A stretch of DNA of 64,000 nucleotides from Primula veris (GCA_963682055.1 OY821747.1:13504258-13568257), one strand, 5' to 3'. Shown: positions 36,888 to 48,120, counted from the stretch's first letter. Translations and numbers: made by a program. The notes: generated by a model not told the origin, from the sequence alone.

Positions 36888-37670
36888 AATCTTAGACTGT
36901 TTTTACAAAACTGTAAAAACAGTCTGAATAATACTAAAAACAGTCTGAATAATATATTATTAAATCTCATACTGTATTGTTACTATCATTTAAGACAATA
37001 TACTAAAAAACAGTCTGAATCATTTAAAAACAGTCTGAATCATTTAAGACAATATATTATTGCTCTATCTATCTCAGACTATTTTTACAAAAACTGTAAA
37101 AAGAGTCTGAATAATACTAGAAACAGTCTGAAAATAGATTATTAAAAATCAGACTATATTGTTACTATCATTTAAATCTCAGACTGTATTCTTAAATACT
37201 GTATTTCCATATGTACAGTATGTCATCCTTGAAAAGTTCAATATTTGAAACCCGGACATGACAAAAGAATCTCAGACTGTTTTGACAAAACTGTAAAAAC
37301 AGTCTGAATAATACTAAAAACAGTCTGAAAATATATTATTAAATCTCAGACTGTATTGTTACTATCATTTAAGACAATATACTAAAAAACAGTCTGAATC
37401 ATTTAAAAACAGTCTGAATCATTTAAAAAACAGTCTGAATCATTTAAGACAATATATTATTGCTCTATCTATCTCAGACTGTTTTTTACAAAAAAACTGT
37501 AAAAAGAGTCTGAATAATACTAGAAACAGTCTGAAAATAGATTATTAAAAATCATACTGTATTGTTACTATCATTTAAATCTCAGACTGTATTCTTAAAA
37601 ACTGTATTTCCATCTGTACAGTATGTCATCCTTGAAAAGTTCAATATTTCAAACCCGGACATGACAAAAG
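36888..37670 (+). repeat. Tandem duplication of about 390 bp copying the start of exon 3
   Basis: 36888-37267 and 37268-37670 align throughout, including the acceptor tgtacag and the first 50 bp of exon 3 (TATGTCATCCTTGAAAAG...). In the upstream copy the frame meets TGA (attTGAaac) and the exon is cut off by intron sequence, so it is a dead partial exon. The whole lies in intron 2 of the ULP1-like gene. Confidence 0.88.
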
Positions 37671-38641
37671 AAGCGTCCACAAAGGCTTTGTGTGTCAAAT
37701 GGGACGTCTTTTCATTCTTCAAGTTGTGTTCCTCGAGATTCACAATTGTAGACCTGTGCAAGGAAAAGGTATAACACTATTTTTATATAGACTGTTTTTA
37801 TTCTATCTATACAATTGCTTCTGAAAAAATAGCTAATACGCTTTTCATTCTTTAAATTATCATCATAGGGATGTAGAGAACAATAAAAAAACCTTGTTAT
37901 TTATGATGGTAAAAAGAAGCTACCTCCGAAACCAAAGAGGTTAACAGATGAGGAGTTGGAGAAAGAGATAGACGAAGATGTTGAAGATCCTCAGAATGTT
38001 TACTCTAGTTCAACAGAAGAGGAAGGCTTGGAAAACTCTGAAAATGAAGGCTCGGAAAACACATAAGAAGACTCTGAGAGCGAATGTGAGTCAGACAAAA
38101 ATTTTACCATCTCCCTTAGGAAACAATTCGGAACACCAAAAACTCCAAAATTCAATGAAATAATGGGAACATCTAAGAGCACTGAATATGACGAGGGAGG
38201 TCCTTCTGGAGGTGGTGGCTGTTATAATTACAGTGCCGATGATATGAATGTGAATGAAAGTCCAATTCACGAAGAGAGGAAAGAAGAAGAGTCAGAAAAA
38301 CAAGAGACCAAAGTGGCTGAATTGCAGAAAAGCCTAGATGAGGCAATTTTGCAAATTAAAGAGTATAAAGACCTAACAACCACAATGCAGAAAAACATCA
38401 ACGACCTTGGGAAATCTTTAGCTTTAGAAGAAAGATTAAAGTCCAAGTGGGTACCTGAGTGGAAACAAAAGATTGAACAAATGGTTGAAGAAAAGAAAAT
38501 GCTCGAGAAGAAAATAAAAGGTAAACGCCATAAAATGCAATTCAAACTCTTCCTCTCTTGTCTAATTTTTTTTCCATTAGCTTGGTTTACCTAAGTCAGA
38601 CTATTTGTGTTATAGAAAATGAGCAGATGATCACCAAATAC

Positions 38642-38915
38642 CAAAGAATTGTCTCTGATCTCCAGCAAGAGGCATATTTAGAAAAAACTGAAATTAGAAA
38701 CAAAGAAGTCGAGTTGAATCAAAAAATCAAAAAATTGGAGAATGAAAAGAAGCAGCTTGAGGAGGACATGATCAACAAAAATCAAAGAATTGTCTCTGAT
38801 CTCCAGCAAAAGGCAGATTTAGAAAAAAATGAAATGAGAAACAAAAAAGTCGAGTTGAATCAAAGAATAGAAAATTTGGAGAATGAAAAGAAGCAGCTTG
38901 AGGAAGACCTACAAG
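38642..38915 (+). repeat. 141-bp (47-codon) tandem duplication in coiled coil
   Basis: caaagaattgtctctgatct occurs at 38642 and 38783, period 141 bp, a whole number of codons. Each unit encodes QRIVSDLQQ...LNQ-I--LENEKKQLEED. The duplication lengthens the coiled coil of the ULP1-like protein without a frameshift. Confidence 0.92.
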
Positions 38916-41651
38916 GTAAAGGTAAAGTACCTCTATTGTATTACTAAAAACAGTCTGAAAATATATTATTAAAATCTCAGACTGTATTGTTACTATCATT
39001 CGTAATGTATTATTAAAAACAGTCTGAATCCCTTTCTTTTGCTTAGTAAATTTTTCTTTCAATGAAAAATATCAAATAGAAACCTCAGACTGTATTATTA
39101 CTATCATAAATCAGACTGTATTATTTCAATGAATTATTCAGACTGTTTTTGAATTATTACAGTACAAAACTGTAAAAAGAGTCTGAATAATACAAAATTT
39201 ATTTGAATATTAATGCAACTATTTTGCATTCATATTGTATTACTAAAAACAGTCTGAAAATATATTATTAAAATCTCAGACTGTATTGTTACTGTCATTC
39301 ATAATGTATTATTAAAAACAGTCTGAATCCCTTTCTTTTGCTTAATAAATTTTTCTTTCAATGAAATATATCAAATAGAAACCCCAGACTGTATTATTAC
39401 TATCATAAATAAGACTGTATTATTTCAATGAATTATTCAGACTGTTTTTCCTCTTATTGCTGCAGGGGAACATGAGCTAATAGAAGGGCTATAAAATGAT
39501 GCACAGGTGTATGCGGCACACAACTACTCCCAAAAGTGTCGAATCGATGAAGTTATAGCTGATGCTCTCCTAAATGCGGATATACAGACTCCACAACTAG
39601 ATTTAATCCGTAAAGAAATTCTAGAAAGACTCGGTTATGACTATGATGGTCCGGGATCCAACATTCTCCGTATCAGAGCAAGAACAGATAGGAGACCACC
39701 AGTAAAGTACACACCAAGTAAAATAGACTCTCCAACAAAAACCCAAGAAAATGAGAACCAGCTACGGAAACGTAAGCAAGCTGATCAAAATGACAAGTCT
39801 GAAATGGTCGCAGACGTAGGCGCTTCTGATATGTTGTTGGAAAAACCAAATAAAAAACCAAAGGGTGGACGAACAGCAAAAAAGAGAGGATCAAAAAAGA
39901 AATCTACTGAACTGGACAACCAAGGTGGCGAAGGCCATTTCCCACTAATCGACTTCAGTAGTCTAGTAGACCATGTACCGGACAAAACAGAGAGAGCACA
40001 CGATATCATCACAAATAAAAACGAGAATGATATCACAACAAAGCTCCCTGACAACATCTTCTGCAAAATTCAAGAAATTCATAACGCAAATGGACCATTG
40101 TAAGTCAGACTCTTTTTATTTTTGTGTTTATGATACAATTAGGTCTCGCACTCTTTACATTTAGGTTTTCCTCAAACTGTTTAAAACAGTATGAATTGTT
40201 TTAATGAAGACTGTTTTGTATTTATGATACTTTTATATAGCTCGGACTCTTTTTAAATTTAGTTCAGACTGCTTTTTTTATACAAGCCCCAGACTGTTTT
40301 TTATATAGCTCAGACTCTTTTTTAAATAGCTCAGACTCTTTTTAAAAAATGATCAATTGTGTCCCTTTTATATACAACTTTTAATGCTTTTTTTTTTTTC
40401 AGACTGTTTTGTTGTCATACTGTTTTTTTCAATCTCATACTGTCTTTTCAATCTCAGACTGTTTTATCTCAGACTGTTTTGTTGTCAGACTGTTTTTAAT
40501 AATGAAAACTCCTTCCATAAAAACATTATGTGCTTACTATAAAATTTTAATTTACAGTGCCGCCTTGTTCTCAAAACTCGGTTCAACCAATAAGGATTAC
40601 TTCATCACTCTCAACGACATCTACAACTTAATTAATGGCCAATTGCTATGCAATAATGTAAGTATACAAGGATCATACAATTTAATTGCTTGCTTACAAC
40701 CTCTTGTACTCAGACTCTTTCTAAAACTTGTCCTTATCGCAGATCATAAATGGGTATACCCACATAATGAAGCAAGAGTACAAGGCAAAGTCTACAAAAA
40801 CATTCAAGATATTGACCTCCGTATTATGGGTAAAAACACAAACTCTTTTTATGTTGTCAATGCATCACTTTGTTTCTTTACAAAAAGAGTCTGAGATTTT
40901 ATCTTAAACCTTTTCGTTGTTGTTTGGTTTGTAGTTTTTTTTAAAAGACAGAAAAAGATACGAGGATGTGCTCGATGCAAAAATCACCGATAAGCTGAGG
41001 AAGCATGTTCAGAACGGATACAAGTTATTGTTCTTCCCTATTAACTCGAATAGGAACCGACCCATTGATGTAGAGGCAGACCACTGGACTCTATTGGTTC
41101 TAAACGTCGAGTCGAAGAAGTGGGGTTTTTATAATAGCAACATACCTCTTTGCAATATCAACAGACCAGACCCTTACCTTGATGACGCCAAACTAGTGGT
41201 AATTCAGACTCTTTTTAAAATATAACAGTCTGAATTAGCAAAAACTACCCTCTTCTTTTTAATGTATATATTTTTTGTTATGTTATAGATGGCCTTTGTA
41301 CATGAAAAATTAAAAATGATAGCTGATGTGCCCTCCTTCTCACTTGATTCACAAGATGGGTACACATTAGACGTTGTAATAGACTGTCCCTATCAAGGAG
41401 CCACGTAAGAAAAATATGCACCCTACTGATATTCAGACTGTTTTTACTATGCATCTAAACTCAAATTAATTTTACATGATTTATTTTTTTACAGATCAGA
41501 CTGTGCATTGTATGTGTGCTACAACATGGAGACAATCATCAGTGATGAACCTGTCACAAGAGAGACGACTTCAGACAAGATACTAGAGTTCAAGGCCAAG
41601 ATAATAACGAGAATCGTCAATCGATACAATCAATTAACAAAAACAGTTTGA

Positions 41652-42552
41652 TTAATGTAAAAATTAGTTGTAAACAGTCCGAATGTAAAAATAGTTCCAT
41701 TTTTTGTAAACAGTCTGAATAGAAAAGAGTTCTATTATTTTGTTCGAATATGATTTTGTTTCATTTTCTTTTTCTTTCGCCAATATATTTTTCAATGAAT
41801 CTTAAGACTGTATTATTACTATCAATCATAAATGTATTATTAAAAACATATAAAAACGTATTTATACTGTATTACTAAAAACAGTCTGAAAATATATTAT
41901 TAAATCTCAGACTGTATTATTACTATCAATTATACTGTATTATTATAAACAGTCTGAATCATTAGAATCTCATACTGTTTCAGAAAGAATCTCAGACTGT
42001 ATTATTACTATCAATTATACTGTATTATTATAAACAGTCTGAATCATTAGAATCTCATACTGTTTCAGAAAGAATCTCAGACTGTTTAAGTACTCACACA
42101 ATTCAGACTGTTTTAAAGAAGTCTATTAAAAAAGAGTCTGAATAATATGATTGATGTAAGTAGTTTTCTTCGTTTTCTTTATTATAATATATTTTCAATG
42201 AAATATATCAATAGAATCTCAGACTGTATTATTACAATCATAAAAATCAGACTGTATTATTAAAAACAGTCTGAAAACATATAAACAGTCTGTATAATAA
42301 TCATAATCTCAGATTGTTTTAAAACTGTAAAAAGAGTCTGAATAATAATACAAAATTTATTTGAATATTAATGCAACTAATAGAAACCTCAGACTGTATA
42401 TCAATAGAAACCTCATATTGTATTATTAATATCATAAAATCAGACTGTATTATTAAAAACCGTCTGAAAAGGCCAACATCATACACAGTCTGTATTATTA
42501 AAACTAAAAACATCTATTGATACACAGTCTAATATAAAACTAAAACATCTAT
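41652..42552. other. Tail-to-tail spacer between the two MULE 1 genes
   Basis: Non-coding. Packed with both orientations of the CAGACTG motif and with a local duplication: the words actgtattattataaacagtctgaatcattag and catactgtttcagaaagaatctcag occur twice at about 41935-42080. It must contain the 3' ends of both convergent transcripts. Confidence 0.75.
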
Positions 42553-45102
42553 TCACCCTTCAGAAGAAAGCTTCTCTTTGCACGTCCGTTGATTATGATT
42601 TGCATATTTCTTGCACCTCCCGCATTGATTAGCTTTCTTCTTTTTCGCGACTGGATTTGCCTCACCACCTGATGGAATACGCTTCTTTTGAGGCCTTCCC
42701 GGAGGCCTTGATGTTTCTAGAGGTTTAAGGTTTGACGCATTAATCAATTCAGAATCTCGCCAAATATAACTAGGGACTGGGTTGATTGGCGTATTGTACG
42801 ATCTTCGATAAATGTCCACAAAGAACCATTTTTCAACAAAATCCTCCATGGGTAGTTTGTCCCTAGAAATGCACAAAACTGCATGTTGGCACGGGAACCC
42901 AGTCCTCTTCCATTCATGACATGAGCATTGACGATGTCCCAGGTCCACATATTCAGATGGAGCTGACAGCACTTCATATTTCCAAAAACCTGACCTCATA
43001 ACCAAAAACGACAGACCGTTGTGAATGAATGTGTCCCACTTTTCTTGGTAGAAAGGACACAGAACACCTTTCCATGTTGCTGCAAAAAAAAAACATAACC
43101 AAAAATCTCTTAAAAACGTATACCTAGTAAAAACAGTCTGATATGATGACAAACAAACACGAATTCACATAACAGTCTGAGTTGCAACAAACCTGCTTTG
43201 ATTCTTCTTTCATCGAACCATTTCATCAATTTCAATCTTAGCTTATCAACCAGTTCAGTGATAGGTAATTCTCTAATATCATTGATCCAATTATTGAATG
43301 ATTCCACAGCATTGGAAGTTGTCTCACCATATCGCGAATTTACACAATATGCTTCGGCCCATTTCATAGGAGTGCAATTCTCCATAAATTTATCTATTTT
43401 ACGACCCCCCATATTGTGCAACAACTTCATATTCTGTTCAAACAAAGGAATTGTAGCAGAAGTTGCACAAGTTTGCAACAAATTAACAATTTCAGTCCTT
43501 TTTGTTCCATCACCGCCACTAAACTTCAATTTCAAATTATCCTTCAAATGGCGTAGACAGTAATAATGGTCTGCGTTGGGAAAAATCCGAGACATACCAT
43601 CCAACAACCCAATATGTCTGTCCGAGAAAAATGTAAAAGGACGGTCATCACCTATAGTTAACTTCAATTGTTCTAGAAACCAACCCCAATTATCAATATT
43701 CTCACTGCTAACAATAGCAAAAGCTAGTGGATACAACCCTGTAACATTAAGAAAATAAAAAACAGTCTGAAAATAAAAAACAGTCTGAAAATAAAAAACA
43801 GTCTGAAAATAAAAAACAGTCTGATAACAAAAACAGTCTGATAACAAAAACAGTCTGATATAACAAAAGTTGTATATAAAACAGTCTGATAACAACACAA
43901 TTTGGGCTTGTATAACAAAACAGTCTGAACTAAATTTAAAAACAGTCTGAGTTATATAAACTATTAATGTAACAAAAAACAAACAAAAAAAGAGCTTGAA
44001 AAAGGAAAAACAAACCTTTATTGCCATTCTTGCCGACTGCGGACAATAAAACACCCTTATATTTTCCTTTTAAAAATGTTCCGTCAATGAAAAGCATGGG
44101 GCGAACATCCTTAAACCCTTTTATGCATCCATGAAGAGAGAAAAATACCCTTTTGAATTGATTTGAACCATTCCCATCCTTATCAACTTCCAGGACACTG
44201 CGACTCCCAGGATTTGTCGATTCTAAACCCACAAAATACCTCTCTAGTTGGTTGTATGATTCATCGATATCCCCACTGTGCATTCCGCTAGCCATTTGGA
44301 CAGCATTCCAAGCTTTATAATAGCTTATCTCCAACCCATAACCAATCCTTAAATGCGATATTATAGCAGAAGGGGCTAAATTTGGATTTTCCCTCACATA
44401 TTCATCAATTATTTTCGATATGAGCTTGCTATTTACATGCTTGTTCAGAGCACCTGGGGCTAACTTTTTTCATGTATGTTGTGATTCAAACTTTCTAATC
44501 TTAAATTGTTGGTCTGAGGTCCACACACCAGCATATATGTTCCAGCTACAGCCAATACTATCCCTCTCTTCACAATAAGCGACCACCCTAACCGATGAAT
44601 TCCTTCCAAAACAGGGGACATGACCTTCATATATACAAAATTTCCGTAATGACTCTCTAAAATGATCAGCACAACTAAAAAACTGCCCAACCCCAGTTAT
44701 CAAGTTTGCCCACTCACTCGTTTTATAAACCTTCCTAACAGCTAAACTAGAACCTGCATCACACCAATCATCCTCATCCGAAAATTCAGAACAATCAGCA
44801 CTTATTTCCTTCGAAGTACCAACAGTGCAAGTGGATACAGTCCCAACAAAAACTAGAATCTCTACTATTTTTTTTCCCAACACGTTAAACAAAGCAACCA
44901 TATCTTTCAACTCGTCATCCGATCTCAACAAAAATCGCTCATCTCTAATTGCTAAGTAGCTTAGAAACACTGAATCCAAATTCAAACTAAATCTATGACT
45001 TATTGTATGTAATAACTCCGCATAGGTCATACGCTTATTCAGAGCAACAGGGACACATTGATCATTATATCGACAATACATTACTAAATCAAACGAATCC
45101 AT
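42553..45102 (-). pseudogene. MURA-type MULE transposase of MULE 1, three exons, one nonsense codon
   Basis: Cut-and-paste transposase of the Mutator superfamily. Model: 45102-44016, 43738-43193, 43079-42553, with GT-AG introns and consistent phase; 2160 nt. N-terminal PB1-like domain (MDSFDLVMYCRYNDQ, then SDDELKDMVALF); MuDR-type zinc/DNA-binding region around residues 150-210; MULE DDE core with D340 (MLFIDGTFLKGKYKG), D402 (FFSDRHIGLL) and E in WAEAYCVNSRYGETTSNAVESF. SWIM zinc finger CSCHEWKRTGFPCQH and a terminal zinc knuckle CGRCKKYANHNQRTC after a GRP-like basic stretch follow. Codon 211 is TGA (44470-44472), at the place where relatives have Cys in a CxxxH-like site (HT*KKLAPG). The start ATG follows an acceptor (tgcacag), so a 5' UTR intron is likely. 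Confidence 0.88.
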
Positions 45103-46099
45103 CAGAAAAAATACCTGTGCACAAAAAACATAACAACAATTGATCTCTAAAACAGTCTGAAAACAGTCTAAATAAGGATAATAATAAAACAAAAGAAATT
45201 GATCTGTAAAAAGAACTCTAAATAACTGATTTGTAAAACAGTCTGAATACAAGAAATATGAACTCTTGAATACAATAGCTCAGACTGTTTTTTAATAATA
45301 AACGCAATTGATCTCTAAAAACCTAACAAAAACCTACATTGTGTTACAAAAAACAGTCTGAGTTATTATATAACAAGAATACAATAGCTCAGACTGTTTA
45401 TAATAACTCAGACTGTTTTCTGTAACTCTTGAATACAATAGCTCAGACTGTTTTTAAAAACAGTCTGAATACAAGAAAAAACAGTATGAACTATTGAATT
45501 TTAACAATACAAAATCATACAGAACAGTCTGAATTATTATAATAAACACTGTTTTTTAAAACAGTCTGAATACAAGAAAAAAACAGTATGAAGTATTGAA
45601 TTTTAATAATAAACGCAATTGATCTCTAAAAACCTAACAAAAACATGCATTGTGTTACAGAAAACAGTATGAGTTATTATATAACAAGAAATACAGTAGC
45701 TCAGACTGTTTATAATAACTCAGACTGTTTTCTGTAACTGTTGAATACAATAACTCAAACTGTTTTTTTAAAACAGTCTGAATAAATCATACATTGTGTT
45801 AGAAAAGTCTGATTTATTATTTATTATAATAAATCTCTAAAACCTAAATTGAGCAAGCAATTTGAGCTAAACTCAGCAAGAAAAACGAGGCTAGCAATAA
45901 AAAAACAGTCTGAAGGTTCTAGAGAGAGAGAGAGAACCTGTCTGTCGAGAGAGAGATATATACAGCAATTTGATAAAATTTGTTCACTGAGAGAGATATA
46001 CAACTAATAGTGTATATAGATGGTTTAGAGAGAGAGAGATGGAGAGAGACGGTTTAGAGAGAGAGAGAGATACAACTGTTTAAAAAAACAGAATATGTA
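45103..46099 (-). promoter_or_regulatory. Promoter and 5' UTR region of the MULE 1 transposase
   Basis: Non-coding. 45120-45920 is dominated by inverted pairs of the CAGACTG motif and probably includes a 5' UTR intron ending at 45113. About 45930-46080 is GA-rich on the plus strand (CT-rich in the transcript), mirroring the CT-rich 5' UTR of the ULP-like gene at 35200-35290. Confidence 0.5.
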
Positions 46100-46223
46100 T
46101 AGTATATATAGTGGACCAATCCTTAATTAGTTTCAGAAATAATGGACCAATCCTTAAATAAATTTTATAGCCGGACCAATCATTAAATACTTTTGTTTTC
46201 GTGGACCAATCCTTAATTTTCTC
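46100..46223 (-). repeat. Right terminal inverted repeat of MULE 1
   Basis: Four complementary copies of the GGATTGGTCC word, one more than on the left; the extra unit is an internal duplication near 46144. Confidence 0.92.
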
Positions 46224-46232
46224 TTGATAAAA

Positions 46233-47869
46233 TTGGTATGAAATCTAAATAGGTTTACTAAAAGCCGTTTTGACCCTCAAATATGTTTACGAGCGAGTCT
46301 AAATTTAATTGTTTTTGTTCGAGCCTTAATATTCTCTCTTCGTAATGTCACGGGTTGTGACCCACTAACGATAAGCATGATCTTGACCTTGCACCGTCTT
46401 AAAATTAAAATTAAAATTAGTAAACAAATGTACTGAAGATATTCTTCAATTAAATAATTTTAATATAAGAAATTTATTATAACTGATAAATTTAATATTG
46501 CACAATCCATGAATCAACAATAAGCTATAAAAGTAAAATAACAAGCTAATTAATACTGCAATATTCGTGTCGGATTAATTATCCTTGTTACTACCACGCA
46601 TCAAAAAAGCATAAGTCATTGATTTTTATGTATTGAAATCAAATAGGTAATATGGTTGTTTGGTTGAAAATTAAAATTAGAAAAATATACTTTTACACTC
46701 AAGCTAGAAAAGTAACTATTATTATATTTTTTGTAAGTAAGCTTTTAGAAGGTTGATTTTGCTAAAAAAAAATTTTTAAACCAAACAAACTTTGAAATAT
46801 CAAAAGTAAAAACATGTAACAGTAAGATTTATATGGTACTGTATCAAACAAGTCCGAACATAACTGGAGGTAGAAGGACATAAATTTAAGGATATCTATA
46901 TTTTGTATGTTGCTCCCTACAAGTATCCTAGTCTTATTTATGATCTATTCACTAAAAAATTAAATAAAATAAAATTAGATCGCAGACGGAATTAATGACA
47001 GATTTTGATTTTTAACACTCTAATAAGGGACGGTATGGCGACGGATTTCAAAATTACTGATAAATATTGTGATTTAGCGACATATTTCTAACAGATTTGG
47101 TCATCACTGATTGAAAACTTTTTTTTCTAGGGATTGTAAATATTGTAAAACTTAAGTTCTACAATATTTACAATAGATCATGAAGAAATCTAGCATACTT
47201 ATATACATAATACATCGAACTTATTATTGTAAATTTATGTAATTAAATTTCCAAAATTTCTTCTATTCACACCAAGCAGCATTGCTATCATGCCATGGTT
47301 GTAGTCATTGATTTAGTATATATAATGTTCGATCACCTTTACAATCATTACATTAAAAAATTGAGGGTTAAATGATACATTTTCAATAACTAATTTAATT
47401 TTTAAAATTTTAAATTTTTATTATATATGAGACATATGAGGATTTAATAAATTAAAAATAAAATTTACAACACAATAAAACTCAAATAAAAATATAGAAC
47501 CCTAGTGGATACTATCCTAAATTTAATTATTAATCAAATTTTTTTTAAAAAATAACAATTGAATATTTATTTTTGAAAACAGGAATTTGTGTCGTTCAAT
47601 TGATTAACTGCACAAAAGAAAAACCCGGATATTTTAGATATTTACTAATTACAAGATTTTTTATTTATTTTTATTATCAAATTAAATCATATGCTACATA
47701 TCTATTATATCTTATTTAATGGCTCAAAAATTAACGGCATAATCGTATAATGTACAATCAAACACACAGCAAAATAAAAACTCGAATTCATTTGCTCGGA
47801 AATATAAAAAAAAAAAATTAACCGAAGAGGAAAATAAAAACCATTATTGGTAACGGAGGAAAAGGACAT
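46233..47869. other. Intergenic spacer between the two large MULEs
   Basis: AT-rich, no gene. A stretch at about 46970-47150 (gcgacggatttc...actgatt...tctagggatt) resembles the conserved ends of small DNA transposons but no partner end or TSD was identified. Confidence 0.5.
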
Positions 47870-47878
47870 TTTATTGAA

Positions 47879-48120
47879 GAGGTGCACTAGTTACACTACA
47901 AAAATTCTCAATTTACGCAGAGACCGTAGATATAATCTACGGTCTGGATCAATCAACACAGACCGTAGATTAAATCTACGGTTTGTGTTGATTGATCCAG
48001 ACCGTAGATTATATCTACGGTCTGTGTAATTTTTGAAAAAATTACACAGTCAGTCCCTGCCTTTTAAAATTACACAGTCAGTCCCTGCGCGAAATTACAC
48101 AGTCAGTCCCTGGAAAAAAC
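47879..48120. repeat. Left end of MULE 2: palindromes and 3x short repeat
   Basis: Three perfect palindromes of the form accgtagat-n-atctacggt (47923-47943, 47962-47982, 48001-48021). The middle one sits in a longer hairpin made by ctggatcaatcaacacaga and its complement. Next, attacacagtcagtccctg is repeated three times (about 48044-48113). Confidence 0.92.

Larger units (their letters stand above)
35300..41651 (+). pseudogene. ULP1-like cysteine protease gene of MULE 1, 11 exons, three nonsense codons
   Basis: C48 peptidases cleave SUMO-type modifiers. The model uses GT-AG introns and keeps phase throughout: exons 35300-35308, 35944-36681, 37622-37768, 37869-38520, 38616-38915, 39466-40099, 40558-40657, 40743-40829, 40935-41198, 41289-41404, 41495-41651. 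They sum to 3204 nt, 1068 codons. Exon 2 encodes an N-terminal domain of unknown role. Exon 4 is acidic. Exons 4-5 are coiled coil with a 47-residue tandem repeat. Exon 6 has a basic KKRGSKKK stretch. Exons 9-11 hold the catalytic domain: His in ADHWTLLV, Asn where Asp is usual (FYNSN), Gln in CPYQGATSDC and the nucleophile Cys in SDCALYVC. In-frame TAA codons lie at 37884, 38064 and 39492, so a full-length product is not expected unless the model or assembly is wrong there. Confidence 0.85.
35309..45915. repeat. Dispersed CAGACTG / CAGTCTG motif, about 85 copies
   Basis: By hand count the plus strand carries about 42 CAGACTG and 43 CAGTCTG between 35339 and 45917; chance predicts about one. 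The longer form is T(C/T)CAGACTGTTTTT or ...CTGTATTATTACTATCA. Copies fill the introns of both genes, the tail-to-tail spacer (41652-42552) and the upstream region of the transposase gene. The exons lack them, with one exception at 41497-41503. In intron 1 of the ULP-like gene and introns 1 and 2 of the transposase gene nearly all copies are in the sense orientation; elsewhere they are mixed and often form inverted pairs. Confidence 0.93.
35055..46223. mobile_element. Complete 11.2-kb Kaonashi-type MULE (transposase + ULP1-like gene)
   Basis: A perfect 9-bp TSD, ttgataaaa, lies at 35046-35054 and 46224-46232. The ends are inverted: GGGTAAATTTTGGATTGG on the left and GAGAAAATTAAGGATTGG as the complement of the right. 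Both ends contain direct repeats of GGATTGGTCC (35066, 35096 and 35126; complement forms near 46112, 46144, 46173 and 46203). Inside, a MULE transposase (minus) and a ULP1-like protease gene (plus) point inward. MULEs carrying ULP-like genes are known as Kaonashi elements in Arabidopsis and occur in other plants. Both frames here have nonsense codons, so the copy is probably not autonomous now. Confidence 0.95.

Noticed and set aside
37978..38163. Alternative frame in exon 4 of the ULP-like gene, avoiding the TAA at 38064
   Set aside because: The frame used by exons 3 and 5 and by the acidic region is the other one; no splice junction would join this frame in phase.
40409..40894. 161-codon open frame as a separate protein
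   Set aside because: It reads through two introns of the ULP-like gene; only 40558-40657 and 40743-40829 are exonic, and the second is used in another frame.
43110..44054. Open frame encoding repeated YFQTVF peptides on the minus strand
   Set aside because: The repeats are the translated CAGACTGTTTTT motif of a transposase intron; splice sites at 44015 and 43739 remove it.
35339..45917. CRISPR-like array, because of many short repeats
   Set aside because: Repeats are 7-13 bp, in both orientations, with irregular spacing, in a plant nuclear genome.
47890..47915. CACTACAAAAATT at the left end of MULE 2 suggested a CACTA transposon
   Set aside because: A perfect 9-bp TSD lies 20 bp further out, the inverted ends begin GAGGTG, and the transposase is of the MULE type. 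No 3-bp TSD fits.
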